Positions 14,813-23,853 of a stretch of DNA of 64,000 nt are shown here, in pieces (positions within the stretch are counted from its first letter, which is position 1; every line of letters begins with the position of its first letter). Origin of the DNA: a virus. Where the stretch lies: positions 1 through 64,000 of the IMG/VR virus record IMGVR_UViG_3300025146_000011; one strand, given 5' to 3'. Under the pieces are notes generated by a model, which worked only from the letters and a program-made list of their open reading frames with translations, was not told the DNA's origin and made no database searches. Both the position numbers and the translations under genes were made by a program.

Positions 14813-15100
14813 ATGTCAGTATTAAACTTCAAACCAGTTATACGCAGACCACATCCATTATTATGTGGGCATATGCAAACAATATATAAGTTTAATAATA
14901 AGCGCGGTGCCTCTGTCCTTGAAGGTAGTAGGAAGATATCTATATGTCCTATCATATATCTTTCTGATGACCCAGAAGATTTTACACTAGAATCTAAAGA
15001 ACATACAGTAGATAGAAATGGAGTAGCCAATGTACTAGAGAGTATTTGCAGACTACCAGAGATAGTCTGGCCAGTAATGCACAAGGAGCGTAGAGCATGA
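14813..15100 (+). CDS. hypothetical protein
   Basis: 95 residues; its ATG follows the stop of the previous frame directly (TAG-ATG), so translation is probably coupled. Contains basic and Pro/His-rich N-terminus (PVIRRPHPLLCGHMQ). No family recognised. Overlaps the GNAT gene by 4 bases. Confidence 0.6.
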   Translation: MSVLNFKPVIRRPHPLLCGHMQTIYKFNNKRGASVLEGSRKISICPIIYLSDDPEDFTLESKEHTVDRNGVANVLESICRLPEIVWPVMHKERRA

Positions 15101-15576
15101 TATCTGTCCAAGAGATGCAAGAATCCGATAGTAATGCAATTATATCTCAGATAATATGTGCTTATCCCACGTGGTTACATGATAGTTTTGATGTAGTTAT
15201 GGACTTAGGATTGCTGGAATCTCTTACCAAACGATGCCGACATGTATTGTCTGATCAATTTAATAATACAAATACATGTTTTGGAGGATATATTCTTAAG
15301 AATGATACTGATATAATTGGACATATTTGGTTATATCAACAAGAGAACGATACCACAGGTAAGATGCAGGCACAGATATTATCTATTTATATTCGCCCTG
15401 ACTATAGAGGTAAGTGGTTTCATAAGAGGTTAATTGAAACTGCTGAATTGTGGGCTAAGGATAGAGGTTGTTGTGCCCTATCTGGTATGGTGGTTAACAA
15501 TAACCTTCGCGCTCTCAAATCAGCTGCACGAGAAGGCTTTACAGCTACTAGGTATGAGATATATAAACCACTATGA
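15097..15576 (+). CDS. GNAT-family acetyltransferase
   Basis: 159 residues, the normal GNAT length. The acetyl-CoA loop reads IYIRPDYRGKWFHKRLIETA (about 92-111), preceded by the strand AQILSI; a later VVNNNLRALKSAAREGF matches motif B, where the substrate arm closes. Substrate is unknown; phage GNATs may modify host or phage proteins. It is placed in a run of small genes with four-base overlap upstream. Confidence 0.8.
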   Translation: MISVQEMQESDSNAIISQIICAYPTWLHDSFDVVMDLGLLESLTKRCRHVLSDQFNNTNTCFGGYILKNDTDIIGHIWLYQQENDTTGKMQAQILSIYIRPDYRGKWFHKRLIETAELWAKDRGCCALSGMVVNNNLRALKSAAREGFTATRYEIYKPL

Positions 15577-15619
15577 CGACTTGGTAATTAGTAGGATATA
15601 TAAAATAGGAGTTGAACCC

Positions 15620-15811
15620 ATGATAGATATTATTAACGTACTAGAACAATACAATATAGTAAACATATCTTTTGATGGCAATACATATTACTGCAAGCTC
15701 ATAGATAAAACAGAGGGTAGTGGACAATCTAGAACACGAGCTTTCCTTGAATGTATGTTAAAACATCATGAAGATCTAAAGATAAATATTAAGTTTAAAA
15801 GTATTCATTAA
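15620..15811 (+). CDS. hypothetical protein
   Basis: 63 residues from ATG 15620, with AGGAG eight bases upstream; the frame extends further left into the GNAT gene but without a ribosome binding site. Pattern helix (MIDIINVLEQYN), strand pair (IVNISFDGNTYYCKLI), helix. No family recognised. Confidence 0.65.
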   Translation: MIDIINVLEQYNIVNISFDGNTYYCKLIDKTEGSGQSRTRAFLECMLKHHEDLKINIKFKSIH

Positions 15812-15830
15812 CATATAATAAGGAGGAAAA

Positions 15831-16076
15831 ATGAATATATTTGCTGATAGTGATATTAATAACAAAACATTTGTCATAGCAGATAATATACTACAAGATC
15901 CTGGAGCAACATATGCTGTGCAGGTAATTGGATTAAAGGGCATTATTCAAGTTAGCGACAAACAAGTTAAGAGATTTATTACACAGGATAGTATTGCACT
16001 CAAAGCACCAATACTTAAAGTAACAGCTCAAGATGTTATAGATGAGTTGATGTGTAACTTAACTGATAAATATTAA
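15831..16076 (+). CDS. hypothetical protein
   Basis: 81 residues behind AAGGAGG. Strand-rich first half (KTFVIADN, TYAVQVIGLKGIIQV) and a helical end. No family recognised. It precedes the nuclease/AAA+ pair. Confidence 0.7.
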   Translation: MNIFADSDINNKTFVIADNILQDPGATYAVQVIGLKGIIQVSDKQVKRFITQDSIALKAPILKVTAQDVIDELMCNLTDKY

Positions 16077-16092
16077 GTAAGAAACCTATTGT

Positions 16093-16608
16093 ATGAATTA
16101 TTATAAAGCCCCATTCTGGCGTAGATTTGAAATAATGGGTGATTGGTCTGAAGCGGCTATAGTTGAGTATTGTAATCAACACAACTATAAATATACCCCT
16201 TTTGGATTCAACCGTCCTAATATTACATTCCGAAAACTTCCTGGTTTTCTTCAACATATGCCAGATTTTATAGTTGAGGGATTTAACAAGGAATTGGTGT
16301 TTGTAGAGGGCAAGGGCGTAGGGAGAGATGGAATTGTTAAGATTAAACAACAAGATATAGACATATTATCTGAATGGCAACAAAGAATGCCCGTATACTT
16401 TAGTATATATCACTCTAATAAAAGTAAGATATGTTTTGGCATACCATTGAATGAGGTAGTTGGTTTATGTAATAAATCCGAATCTGCTTGCTTTCCAGAT
16501 AACAATAAGTTATATTATAAATTACCTATCAAACAGTTTGCTTGGGAATGTATTACAAATGTACATTCACTAACCTTACCGCAACAGGAGGACCCAAATG
16601 GGTATTGA
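16093..16608 (+). CDS. PD-(D/E)XK nuclease-fold protein
   Basis: 171 residues. MPDFIVEGFN followed by LVFVEGKG (about 56-76) fits the PD...(D/E)XK metal-binding core of restriction-like nucleases, then an alpha-helix with IKQQDIDILSEW. It overlaps a AAA+ ATPase gene by 11 bases, so the two probably form a nuclease/ATPase pair. The role, in DNA processing or in defence against competing DNA, is open. Confidence 0.6.
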   Translation: MNYYKAPFWRRFEIMGDWSEAAIVEYCNQHNYKYTPFGFNRPNITFRKLPGFLQHMPDFIVEGFNKELVFVEGKGVGRDGIVKIKQQDIDILSEWQQRMPVYFSIYHSNKSKICFGIPLNEVVGLCNKSESACFPDNNKLYYKLPIKQFAWECITNVHSLTLPQQEDPNGY

Positions 16609-17773
16609 TTATACAATAGATATTTCTCAAATGTATGAGAGGAGATATATTAGTGCTCTCTTTTGGCAAAGAGTAATGAGTGAGCAATTAACCATAGTTA
16701 AATCGATCCATCGAGTATCTAGTCAACCTTTAAAATCCTTCCTAGAAGGAGTTGGTGGAAAGATACTCGCGTGTTTTCAAGGGAAAAGAACTTGTAGGTC
16801 GCTGGTCTCTATTAATAACGCTCTTCTAGAACTAGACTTAGACATAGAGGAGGGTGGTAATACCTATTCTATAACATTAGCTGGACCAGACAATGCAATA
16901 GTTGAAGCAACAGAAAAGACAATAATAAACATATTACCAATACTGGAAAACGATGATCCATCTAAGATATCTATGTCATTTTGTTATTTTAGCGAATCAG
17001 GTGGTACCAACAATAGATTACGCAAGATAGAAGCTCCAACATGGGAACAAATTCAGGGTAACTATCCCCATACGGTAAGAGAGAAGTTGGATTTGCTTAT
17101 TGCAACAGCACAACCAACCACCAGTGGCAAAATGATCTTATTGCATGGGGTGCCTGGTACAGGCAAAACACATGCAATAAGATCGTTAGTGCGGCAGTGG
17201 GCACCATGGTGTAAGTCATCATATATTGTTGATCCAGAATCATTTTTTGGCAGTCCATCGTATATGTTTGAGATGGTATTAGACAGCGAGCATTCTGATG
17301 GAAATATATTTGAAGATATAGAACTTGAAGATATAGAACTTGAAGATATGGGTGCTCATCTAAAAGAGCGCCTATCAGATAAGACAGAAAAGAAATGGAC
17401 ATTATTTATAGTAGAAGATGTGGATGAATTAATCTCATCTGATGCCAAGAAGCGTACAGGCCAAAATCTATCTAGACTTCTTAATCTAGTGGACGGATTA
17501 GTTGGTCAAGGACTACATATTATATTTTTGATGACAACAAATGAACCTATGAGCAAAATACATCCAGCCCTATCACGTCCAGGAAGGTGTCTAGCAAACA
17601 TAGAATTTACACCCCTAACCGTAGATGAATCCATAGAGTGGTGCAGGCAACGAGAACTTAATTACAATGATATAAAGAAGCCGCAAACCATAGCTGAATT
17701 ATATAGTAAGCTTAATAATAAACCAGTAATAGAAGTAGAACAACAAAAGAAACGTATGGGCTTTAGGGATTAG
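16598..17773 (+). CDS. BCS1-like AAA+ ATPase
   Basis: 391 residues. Walker A GVPGTGKT (about 185-192), Walker B LFIVEDVDEL (about 269-278), sensor 1 MTTNEP and the arginine-finger segment PALSRPGRC. The arrangement with a strand-rich N-terminal domain is like BCS1-type ATPases. A tandem DNA repeat near 17310-17350 codes for EDIELEDIELEDM, an acidic insertion. Partner of the nuclease-fold protein upstream. Confidence 0.8.
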   Translation: MGIDYTIDISQMYERRYISALFWQRVMSEQLTIVKSIHRVSSQPLKSFLEGVGGKILACFQGKRTCRSLVSINNALLELDLDIEEGGNTYSITLAGPDNAIVEATEKTIINILPILENDDPSKISMSFCYFSESGGTNNRLRKIEAPTWEQIQGNYPHTVREKLDLLIATAQPTTSGKMILLHGVPGTGKTHAIRSLVRQWAPWCKSSYIVDPESFFGSPSYMFEMVLDSEHSDGNIFEDIELEDIELEDMGAHLKERLSDKTEKKWTLFIVEDVDELISSDAKKRTGQNLSRLLNLVDGLVGQGLHIIFLMTTNEPMSKIHPALSRPGRCLANIEFTPLTVDESIEWCRQRELNYNDIKKPQTIAELYSKLNNKPVIEVEQQKKRMGFRD

Positions 17774-17776
17774 ACT

Positions 17777-17992
17777 ATGATTACTCAACAACTAGAAACT
17801 TATTATGAAATACTTACTACAAAAGAAAAAGTAGAAGTCGGTGCTGGTGTATTCTGTACTCGTGCATATGGAGAGCTGATAAGTATATGTTCAACTAGTA
17901 TTGAAAGAAACAGACCAGACAACTGGATGGTATATAAAAATAATACAATATCCACACCAAGTAGTATATGTAAAATATTACTTAATTTATAA
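17777..17992 (+). CDS. LLGI-tail family small protein
   Basis: 71 residues starting three bases after the AAA+ gene. It ends in ISTPSSICKILLNL. The middle holds the strand-turn-strand pattern (VGAGVFCTRAYGELISICST). First of a pair before dnaE. Confidence 0.7.
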   Translation: MITQQLETYYEILTTKEKVEVGAGVFCTRAYGELISICSTSIERNRPDNWMVYKNNTISTPSSICKILLNL

Positions 17993-18040
17993 TATATAGA
18001 GGTCCATCATACACAATTCGAATACTTTTAGGAGTAAGTC

Positions 18041-18274
18041 TTGACTAATATAGAAATAAAATATAAACACTTTAAAACTCTCGTTCGTTCATGGACACCA
18101 CATATTGATGCTAAGACCTATACCAGTTTCTTATTAACTGACTACAATCTACAGATCACTCACCAATATCACATCTTTAAAGACAAAATAACCACAAATA
18201 AATCTAGGAGTAAATTTATAGATGCAGATAAAGCTACTCCTTCAATAATGGCAAGAGCACTTTTGGGGATATAA
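18041..18274 (+). CDS. LLGI-tail family small protein
   Basis: 77 residues from TTG with TAGGAG six bases upstream, an unusually clear ribosome binding site for this family. It ends in ATPSIMARALLGI, close to the family consensus. The middle pattern is TSFLLTDYNLQITHQY. The stop is one base before the dnaE start, so the two may be co-translated. Confidence 0.75.
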   Translation: MTNIEIKYKHFKTLVRSWTPHIDAKTYTSFLLTDYNLQITHQYHIFKDKITTNKSRSKFIDADKATPSIMARALLGI

Positions 18275-18275
18275 A

Positions 18276-21200
18276 ATGAACAAACAATTACCTTATATAC
18301 ATTTACATACACATACCGAGCTATCTCTATTAGACGGCATGTCTCGCACAGAAGAGCTAATAGATCAAGCTAAAGTATTTAATATGAATGCACTAGCTGT
18401 TACCAATCATGGTAATCTATTTAATATTACCAAGTTCTATAAGCAATGCATAGACGAGGGTATTAAGCCTATCTTGGGGATGGAAGCATATACCCGTAAA
18501 GATTTAGGAATTAAAGATAAAGATGAGAAACCAGGTCACCTAATTTTATTGGCTCAAAATAATGAGGGCTGGCGTAATCTTAAAATACTATCAACTCGTA
18601 GCTATACAGAGGGCTTCTATAAGAAGCCCTGTATAGATAGAAATTTATTGGCTCAAAATAATGAGGGATTAATAATACTATCTGGATGTTTAAATAGTGA
18701 CATAAACAAAGCAGTGCTGGCAGGACAATTCTTACAAGCAGATCGATTAATTGAATGGTATGCCACTAAGTTCCCAGGCAGATTCTATCTAGAGCTACAA
18801 CCTCACCTTCATATGTCTGATCAAGTACTAGTAAATGAATATCTCTTAGATGCATCTAAGCAAAAAGGCATACCAGCTGTATTAACATGTGATAGCCACT
18901 ATGTTAAGGAACAGGATCATGAGCTCCACAAGATATGGCTGATGCTTGCTCAGGATGCAGATGAAAGTAGCCAGTATGTTAACTGGTCAGAGGGATGCTG
19001 GTTCCGTCCTGGCGGCTCCATAGATACAATACCTGATTCGGCAATTAGTATTACACAACTAATAGCAGATCAATGTAATGTTGAGATACCACTAGGTAAA
19101 ACACTATGGCCTAAGTTCCCTGTTCCGTCAGGATACAAGGGGTATGATGATTATCTATCTGACTTATGTATTAATAAGTGCATGGAGTATACCAGTGCTT
19201 ACAATAAAGATACCAATTTATATTTAACTAGACTTCGTAAGGAATTGGATACGATTAAGCAGCTGGGTTTTAGTGTTTATTTTCTCTTAGTTCAAGATTA
19301 CACTTCTTACGCGCGTTGCGCGTGTGTTCCAGTTGGGAGTGGGCGAGGATCGGGAGTTGGTAGTCTAGTAGCATTCCTTACTGGTATAACTAGCATAGAT
19401 CCTATCGAACATAATATAATGTTTGAGAGATTCTTAACTCCAGGTCGAAAGTCCTTGCCTGATATTGATGTTGATTTCTCAACCAGTGGTGTAGAGAAAG
19501 TATATAAGTATTTAATACAAAAGTACGGCGAAGATAATATTGCACGTATAGGTACATTTGCGACAGTAGGAGCGCGTCAAGCGCTACGTGATACAGCAAG
19601 AATACTTAATTCTAAAGAGACAGTAATATCCAAAGAAGATGTTAATTCTATTAAAGATTTAATACCTGATGATCCAGATCTAGACAACAAAGCCCTTATA
19701 TCTCTAGAAGCTGCTTGTGAAATAAGCAATGACCTGCGTGACTTACGTGAAAAGAGTGATAGTCACAGACAGTGGTTTAAGATAGCAGAGTCATTTATAG
19801 GACTACATAGACAGGGTAGCGTACATGCGTCTGGCGTAGTTATATCACCCGATCCCATACACGAGCATGTTCCCTTATATGTCCGCAATGAGACAAAGAT
19901 ATCTCAGTATGATATGAATGTAATTGAGCTATCTGGACTACTTAAATTTGATTTATTACGCATCGATCAACTGGATGTTGTGCAAAAAACCATAGAGTTT
20001 ATAGATAGAGAAGACATAACTGTTAATACTCAGTTTCCCCTAGATGATGAGCGCACATATGCGCTACTTAGATCAGGTAAGACAAAGGGAGTATTCCAAC
20101 TTGGTACACGATTGATGCGTAATCTCTTACGCGATGTTAAACCTACATGCTTCTTTGATGTTGTAGCTACTGTATCACTTGGTAGAACAGCTATACTCCA
20201 AGCAAAAGCACATGAGCGCTTCATAGCTCGTAAAAACGGTAAGGAGGAAGTAGATTATCCAGATCCTAGATTACAACCAATACTGGAAGAAACTTATGGA
20301 ATTATATTATTTCAAGACCAGGCACTGCAAATTGCAGTAGAAGCTGCAGGGTATGATTGGCTTGAGGCAGATAAGCTAAGGAAAATCTTAGGTAAGAAAA
20401 TCAAGTCTCAAGTTCAAGAAGAAAAAGAAAAATTTGTAAACGGTTGCATAGCTAATAACTATAGTAAGGAAGTAGCTAACGATCTGTTTGAAAAGGTAGC
20501 CTACTTCGCAGGTTATGGTTTTGGTAAGGGTCATGCTGTTGGATATGGACACCTATCATACACTACCGCATATTTAAAAGCTAATTTTCCAGCAGAATAT
20601 ATGTCAGCACTTATATCAGTAGAAGCAGAGGGCGGTACAGATAGAGAAAAACTCAAAGAACTTCTTGATGACTGTAGAGATAGTGGGTTAGTTATACTAT
20701 CTCCTGATATCAATGATTCTCTCAGTGGATTTGATCCAGTTCAAGGCACTAAATATATACAATACGGCTTACGGGCCCTACCTAACGTAGGTGTAGCAGC
20801 TGTGCGTGAGATAGAAAAACATAGACCCTACGGTTCCTTCGATGAGTTTCTAGAGAAAACACGAGCACTTACAGCATCTACACCAAGAGGTAAGGGAAAG
20901 GGTAGGTTTGGTTCGGGCATAACAAAGCAAACAATACATAACCTAATATATGCTGGTGCATTTGATAAATTTGGTCAAAGAGATTTATTAATGCACCAAT
21001 TCCTTATACTTAATGAAACAGTTAAATATAAGCGTCAAGCCCTAATAGATGTTGGACCAACAATACAGCCTATTAAACAACTTATTGTACAGCAATATGA
21101 ATTATGTATGATACCATACTTGGGGATAGTGCCGAAGCCCGCTAGACCAGCTATAGCAACAGGCATAGTAACTAAGAAATTACTAAATCAAACAAGTAAA

Positions 21201-21416
21201 ACAAATAAACCATATCATAAAGTGGTTATAGAAACATCTACTTCACCAGTACAGGTCTATGCATTTGGTTATGCCATGAAATCTAAGGTTTGGAATGAAG
21301 TTGAGGTAAATGATATTATATATACATATGGAAATGAAAAAGACAGTAGTGATCAAAGGGTTGTATTCGCTAATGATATAGTGCGAGTACCTACATTAAC
21401 TATGATATTAACCTAG
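18276..21416 (+). CDS. dnaE: DNA polymerase III alpha subunit
   Basis: 1046 residues, close to a normal bacterial DnaE. The PHP domain comes first (HLHTHTELSLLDG, about 8-20), with the metal-binding His residues kept, so it could still have exonuclease activity. The polymerase core includes GSGRGSGVGS and the catalytic PDIDVDF (about 395-401); the third Asp lies in LKFDLLRIDQLDVV. Fingers, helix-hairpin-helix and OB parts follow. No separate DnaQ-type proofreading protein is seen in the window. An in-frame 24-bp repeat (18545-18568, 18644-18667) lies in the PHP region. Confidence 0.95.
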   Translation: MNKQLPYIHLHTHTELSLLDGMSRTEELIDQAKVFNMNALAVTNHGNLFNITKFYKQCIDEGIKPILGMEAYTRKDLGIKDKDEKPGHLILLAQNNEGWRNLKILSTRSYTEGFYKKPCIDRNLLAQNNEGLIILSGCLNSDINKAVLAGQFLQADRLIEWYATKFPGRFYLELQPHLHMSDQVLVNEYLLDASKQKGIPAVLTCDSHYVKEQDHELHKIWLMLAQDADESSQYVNWSEGCWFRPGGSIDTIPDSAISITQLIADQCNVEIPLGKTLWPKFPVPSGYKGYDDYLSDLCINKCMEYTSAYNKDTNLYLTRLRKELDTIKQLGFSVYFLLVQDYTSYARCACVPVGSGRGSGVGSLVAFLTGITSIDPIEHNIMFERFLTPGRKSLPDIDVDFSTSGVEKVYKYLIQKYGEDNIARIGTFATVGARQALRDTARILNSKETVISKEDVNSIKDLIPDDPDLDNKALISLEAACEISNDLRDLREKSDSHRQWFKIAESFIGLHRQGSVHASGVVISPDPIHEHVPLYVRNETKISQYDMNVIELSGLLKFDLLRIDQLDVVQKTIEFIDREDITVNTQFPLDDERTYALLRSGKTKGVFQLGTRLMRNLLRDVKPTCFFDVVATVSLGRTAILQAKAHERFIARKNGKEEVDYPDPRLQPILEETYGIILFQDQALQIAVEAAGYDWLEADKLRKILGKKIKSQVQEEKEKFVNGCIANNYSKEVANDLFEKVAYFAGYGFGKGHAVGYGHLSYTTAYLKANFPAEYMSALISVEAEGGTDREKLKELLDDCRDSGLVILSPDINDSLSGFDPVQGTKYIQYGLRALPNVGVAAVREIEKHRPYGSFDEFLEKTRALTASTPRGKGKGRFGSGITKQTIHNLIYAGAFDKFGQRDLLMHQFLILNETVKYKRQALIDVGPTIQPIKQLIVQQYELCMIPYLGIVPKPARPAIATGIVTKKLLNQTSKTNKPYHKVVIETSTSPVQVYAFGYAMKSKVWNEVEVNDIIYTYGNEKDSSDQRVVFANDIVRVPTLTMILT
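18545..18667 (+). repeat. 24-bp direct repeat within dnaE
   Basis: TTTATTGGCTCAAAATAATG plus AGGG occurs at 18545-18568 and 18644-18667, 99 bases apart and in the same frame (both code LLAQNNEG). A hairpin with long arms near 18603-18636 lies between them. This looks like local copying of one segment onto the other. Confidence 0.85.
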
Positions 21417-21419
21417 CTT

Positions 21420-21764
21420 ATGTCACTAAGGCGATACAAGAAGAGAATGGTAAAGAAGTATGGGAACCTCTGTTGGTATTGCCTTAACGAATTTAATGTG
21501 GATGAACTAACTATAGACCATATAGTTCCAGAAGCAATAGGTGGAGAAAGCACCATAAGCAATTACGCTTTAGCATGTATGGATTGTAATGAATCTAAGG
21601 ATATTATGAGTCTGAATGATTTTATTGAAGTCTCAAAATTTGAGAATAGAATAAAAGAATTACAAGAGGAGGATATGGATTATGGTAAAATCGAGCAAGC
21701 CATCTCGACCTACATCAAAGAATTCCAAGGGAAAGGCAAAAAGAAAAAGCCCAAAAGGAAATAG
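21420..21764 (+). CDS. HNH endonuclease
   Basis: 114 residues. CWYC (18-21), then IDHIVPE (32-38) with the catalytic His34, then CMDCNESKD completing the zinc-binding HNH fold. Starts just after dnaE. It could be a free-standing homing endonuclease or a DNA-packaging or repair nuclease. The Lys-rich tail (KGKKKKPKRK) may bind DNA. The 3' end overlaps a small basic gene. Confidence 0.85.
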   Translation: MSLRRYKKRMVKKYGNLCWYCLNEFNVDELTIDHIVPEAIGGESTISNYALACMDCNESKDIMSLNDFIEVSKFENRIKELQEEDMDYGKIEQAISTYIKEFQGKGKKKKPKRK

Positions 21765-21855
21765 TCAGTGTGGTAGCCCCTTTCCTGGACAAGGACCAAC
21801 TTATCCATCCGAGTTCCCAGGTATGACATCCAAACGACCAAGAGGTTTTGAATAA
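21682..21855 (+). CDS. small basic Pro/Ser-rich protein
   Basis: 57 residues, preceded by GAGGAGGATATGGATT, overlapping the end of the HNH gene in another frame. Lys/Ser-rich start (MVKSSKPSRPTSKNSKGKAK) and Pro/Gly-rich end (FPGQGPTYPSEFPG). Probably disordered. The good ribosome binding site supports it. Confidence 0.6.
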   Translation: MVKSSKPSRPTSKNSKGKAKRKSPKGNSQCGSPFPGQGPTYPSEFPGMTSKRPRGFE

Positions 21856-21870
21856 TTGACACAAATTCAA

Positions 21871-21905
21871 CGAACCTGTCAATTAAAGACAGGTTCGTCT
21901 TTGTT
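21871..21905 (+). terminator. Rho-independent terminator
   Basis: CGAACCTGTC (21871-21880), 7-base loop, GACAGGTTCG (21888-21897), then TCTTTGTTT. It ends the dnaE/HNH transcript. Confidence 0.85.
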
Positions 21906-21939
21906 TAGTGTATATAAGTATACATAATAGGAGGTTAAA

Positions 21940-22164
21940 ATGATTAACGATTTCGCATTTCCATTAAGTAAAACAGAAGCGGAATTAGTTGCTGATATAA
22001 TATCTCTCTACTTAGCTGTTATGCCTGATAAGATGCATAAGCGTGTAGAGGAAACAGTCCTAGAGAAAGCGGAAGAGATAGCTTTGCTAGCTCTGCGATT
22101 ACGCAACTATGTAAATAACACAACCACACATGAGATTCCTGAACGTGAAGAATTCATTGATTAA
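21940..22164 (+). CDS. hypothetical helical protein
   Basis: 74 residues behind TAGGAGG, mostly helical with leucine-rich patches (ELVADIISLYLAVMP, EEIALLALRLRNYV). No family recognised. First gene after a terminator, before the dNMP kinase. Confidence 0.7.
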   Translation: MINDFAFPLSKTEAELVADIISLYLAVMPDKMHKRVEETVLEKAEEIALLALRLRNYVNNTTTHEIPEREEFID

Positions 22165-22197
22165 ACTACTAAAAATTAACAATGGCGCGGAGGTAAG

Positions 22198-22929
22198 ATG
22201 ATTAGAGGTATATCTATTTCAGGTAAGATGTGCACAGGTAAAGACTTATTAGCTGCATATTATTGTAGTATTATACCACTCTTAACTAATGGTGAATATG
22301 TTGGTGAGCAAATTGCGTTTGCAGATAAACTAAAGACACTTACAGATCACACCAACATACTTATCTTTATGCGTGATTGTTATGAGCTGGGGTACTCAGA
22401 AGCAGATGTTAAAATCATGGAAGCAGCAATACATAGGTGTCACGATAAACATCCTCTTATTCCTGGCAGAAAACCAAGAGAATTTCTCCAAGATCTAGGC
22501 GTACAACTAAGAAGTATTAATTCTAATATCTGGATAGAACATTTGAAACTACAACTTAGTAGATCAATCAACAATAATATAATGTATGTAATATCTGACT
22601 GTAGGTTTAAGAATGAGATAGAGTTTGCCAATAATCACAACCTAACAAGGGTCATACTCCATACAGAGGAAGAGATTAGACGAGATAGGGTGCGTATATT
22701 TAGAGGAGCAGATCAAGCTACAGAAGAAATCTTCAATCATATAAGTGAAAGAGATTTAGATAATTTACCATCAAGTAATTTTGATATTAATATAAATAAT
22801 AGTTCATCACTAATTCATCTGTTTAATAATAGTAAAAATCAATTGTATGGTAAGTTAACTTACCAACGTATGAATAAGGTTGTGGTAGAGGCTGTTAAGT
22901 CTTGGCGAAGTGGATTCTTAGGATGCTAG
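22198..22929 (+). CDS. deoxynucleoside monophosphate kinase
   Basis: 243 residues, GGAGG upstream. The P-loop SGKMCTGKDLL (about 8-18) has the GKD form seen in phage T4 gp1-type dNMP kinases. PREFLQDLGVQLRSI (about 97-111) and YVISDCRFKNEIEFA match the nucleotide-binding parts of that family. It would phosphorylate dNMPs for phage DNA synthesis, with ThyX, dUTPase and RNR encoded elsewhere in the window. Overlaps the deformylase gene by 7 bases. Confidence 0.8.
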   Translation: MIRGISISGKMCTGKDLLAAYYCSIIPLLTNGEYVGEQIAFADKLKTLTDHTNILIFMRDCYELGYSEADVKIMEAAIHRCHDKHPLIPGRKPREFLQDLGVQLRSINSNIWIEHLKLQLSRSINNNIMYVISDCRFKNEIEFANNHNLTRVILHTEEEIRRDRVRIFRGADQATEEIFNHISERDLDNLPSSNFDININNSSSLIHLFNNSKNQLYGKLTYQRMNKVVVEAVKSWRSGFLGC

Positions 22930-23393
22930 GAGGACAATTAAGATTTAAGGGTAATTCTATTCTAGATAGAATATCTAAGAAAGTAGTTAATCCTGCCGAT
23001 ACCAATATACACGCTCTACTACAATATATGATAAAGATATGTGATGAAAATGGTGGTATAGGCCTAGCTGCTTCACAAGTGGGAGTATTATTACAAGTTA
23101 TTATCTTTAAACACAAAGATAAGTATTATGAATTAATTAATCCTAAGATATATAGTATGCAAGATGAGTTTGAATCCACAGAGGGATGTCTATCATTCCC
23201 AGGAGAACAATATCAAGTAAAAAGGTTTAAGCAAATAGAAGTTGGGTACTATAACAAACAAAGTAAGCATACCAGACAGTTTTTTGATGGCATGTCAGCT
23301 GTTATAATACAGCATGAAATAGATCATCTAAAGGGTATAACATTAGCTATAAGTGGTAAATTAATTATCCGAGAGGAAGATAATCATGCCTAA
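22923..23393 (+). CDS. def: peptide deformylase
   Basis: 156 residues from ATG 22923; a TTG at 22902 is possible. All three deformylase motifs are intact: GIGLAASQ (about 44-51), EGCLS (about 87-91, zinc-ligand Cys) and HEIDH (about 130-134). The enzyme removes the formyl group from new proteins. Marine and other large phages carry such genes, probably to keep protein maturation going during infection. Confidence 0.95.
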   Translation: MLGGQLRFKGNSILDRISKKVVNPADTNIHALLQYMIKICDENGGIGLAASQVGVLLQVIIFKHKDKYYELINPKIYSMQDEFESTEGCLSFPGEQYQVKRFKQIEVGYYNKQSKHTRQFFDGMSAVIIQHEIDHLKGITLAISGKLIIREEDNHA

Positions 23394-23853
23394 AGCAAAG
23401 TCACCACCAACAACTAAACTTACTAAAAAGAACCCATTCATATCTATACCAACACCTTCAGCTGAGTTAACGCTAATGGCTGAGGAATATGTGGAATTGG
23501 GTGGTCAGAAGAAATTACTTGAAGCTAGAATAGATGAACTTAAGAAGTCATTGCTTATAGCAGCAGAACAATTTGGTAGAGAAGATACTAAGAAGAATAA
23601 GTATTTTGAAATAAGATCTGATTTAGTTCTCAAGAAAGAAGCTCGCCACCTAATTACATTTAATGTAGAGGTAGCTAAAGAAATATTAATGAAAAAAGGT
23701 CAAGTCATATTTGATGCCTGTACCACTACTACAGTCAATATAGACGAGAGCAAGGTACGTAATGCTGTAGAGATAGGATTAATCAGTCGAAATGAACTTT
23801 CAGATATGCTGCAAGAAAAGATATCATATTCATTCTATATTAATAAGCCATGA
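23386..23853 (+). CDS. hypothetical coiled-coil protein
   Basis: 155 residues overlapping def by 8 bases. A Lys/Pro-rich N-terminus leads to a coiled coil (LGGQKKLLEARIDELKKSLL, about 47-66), then a mixed alpha/beta part. No family assigned; its layout resembles small nuclease-inhibitor or SSB-like accessory proteins but nothing decisive is visible. Confidence 0.7.
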   Translation: MPKAKSPPTTKLTKKNPFISIPTPSAELTLMAEEYVELGGQKKLLEARIDELKKSLLIAAEQFGREDTKKNKYFEIRSDLVLKKEARHLITFNVEVAKEILMKKGQVIFDACTTTTVNIDESKVRNAVEIGLISRNELSDMLQEKISYSFYINKP

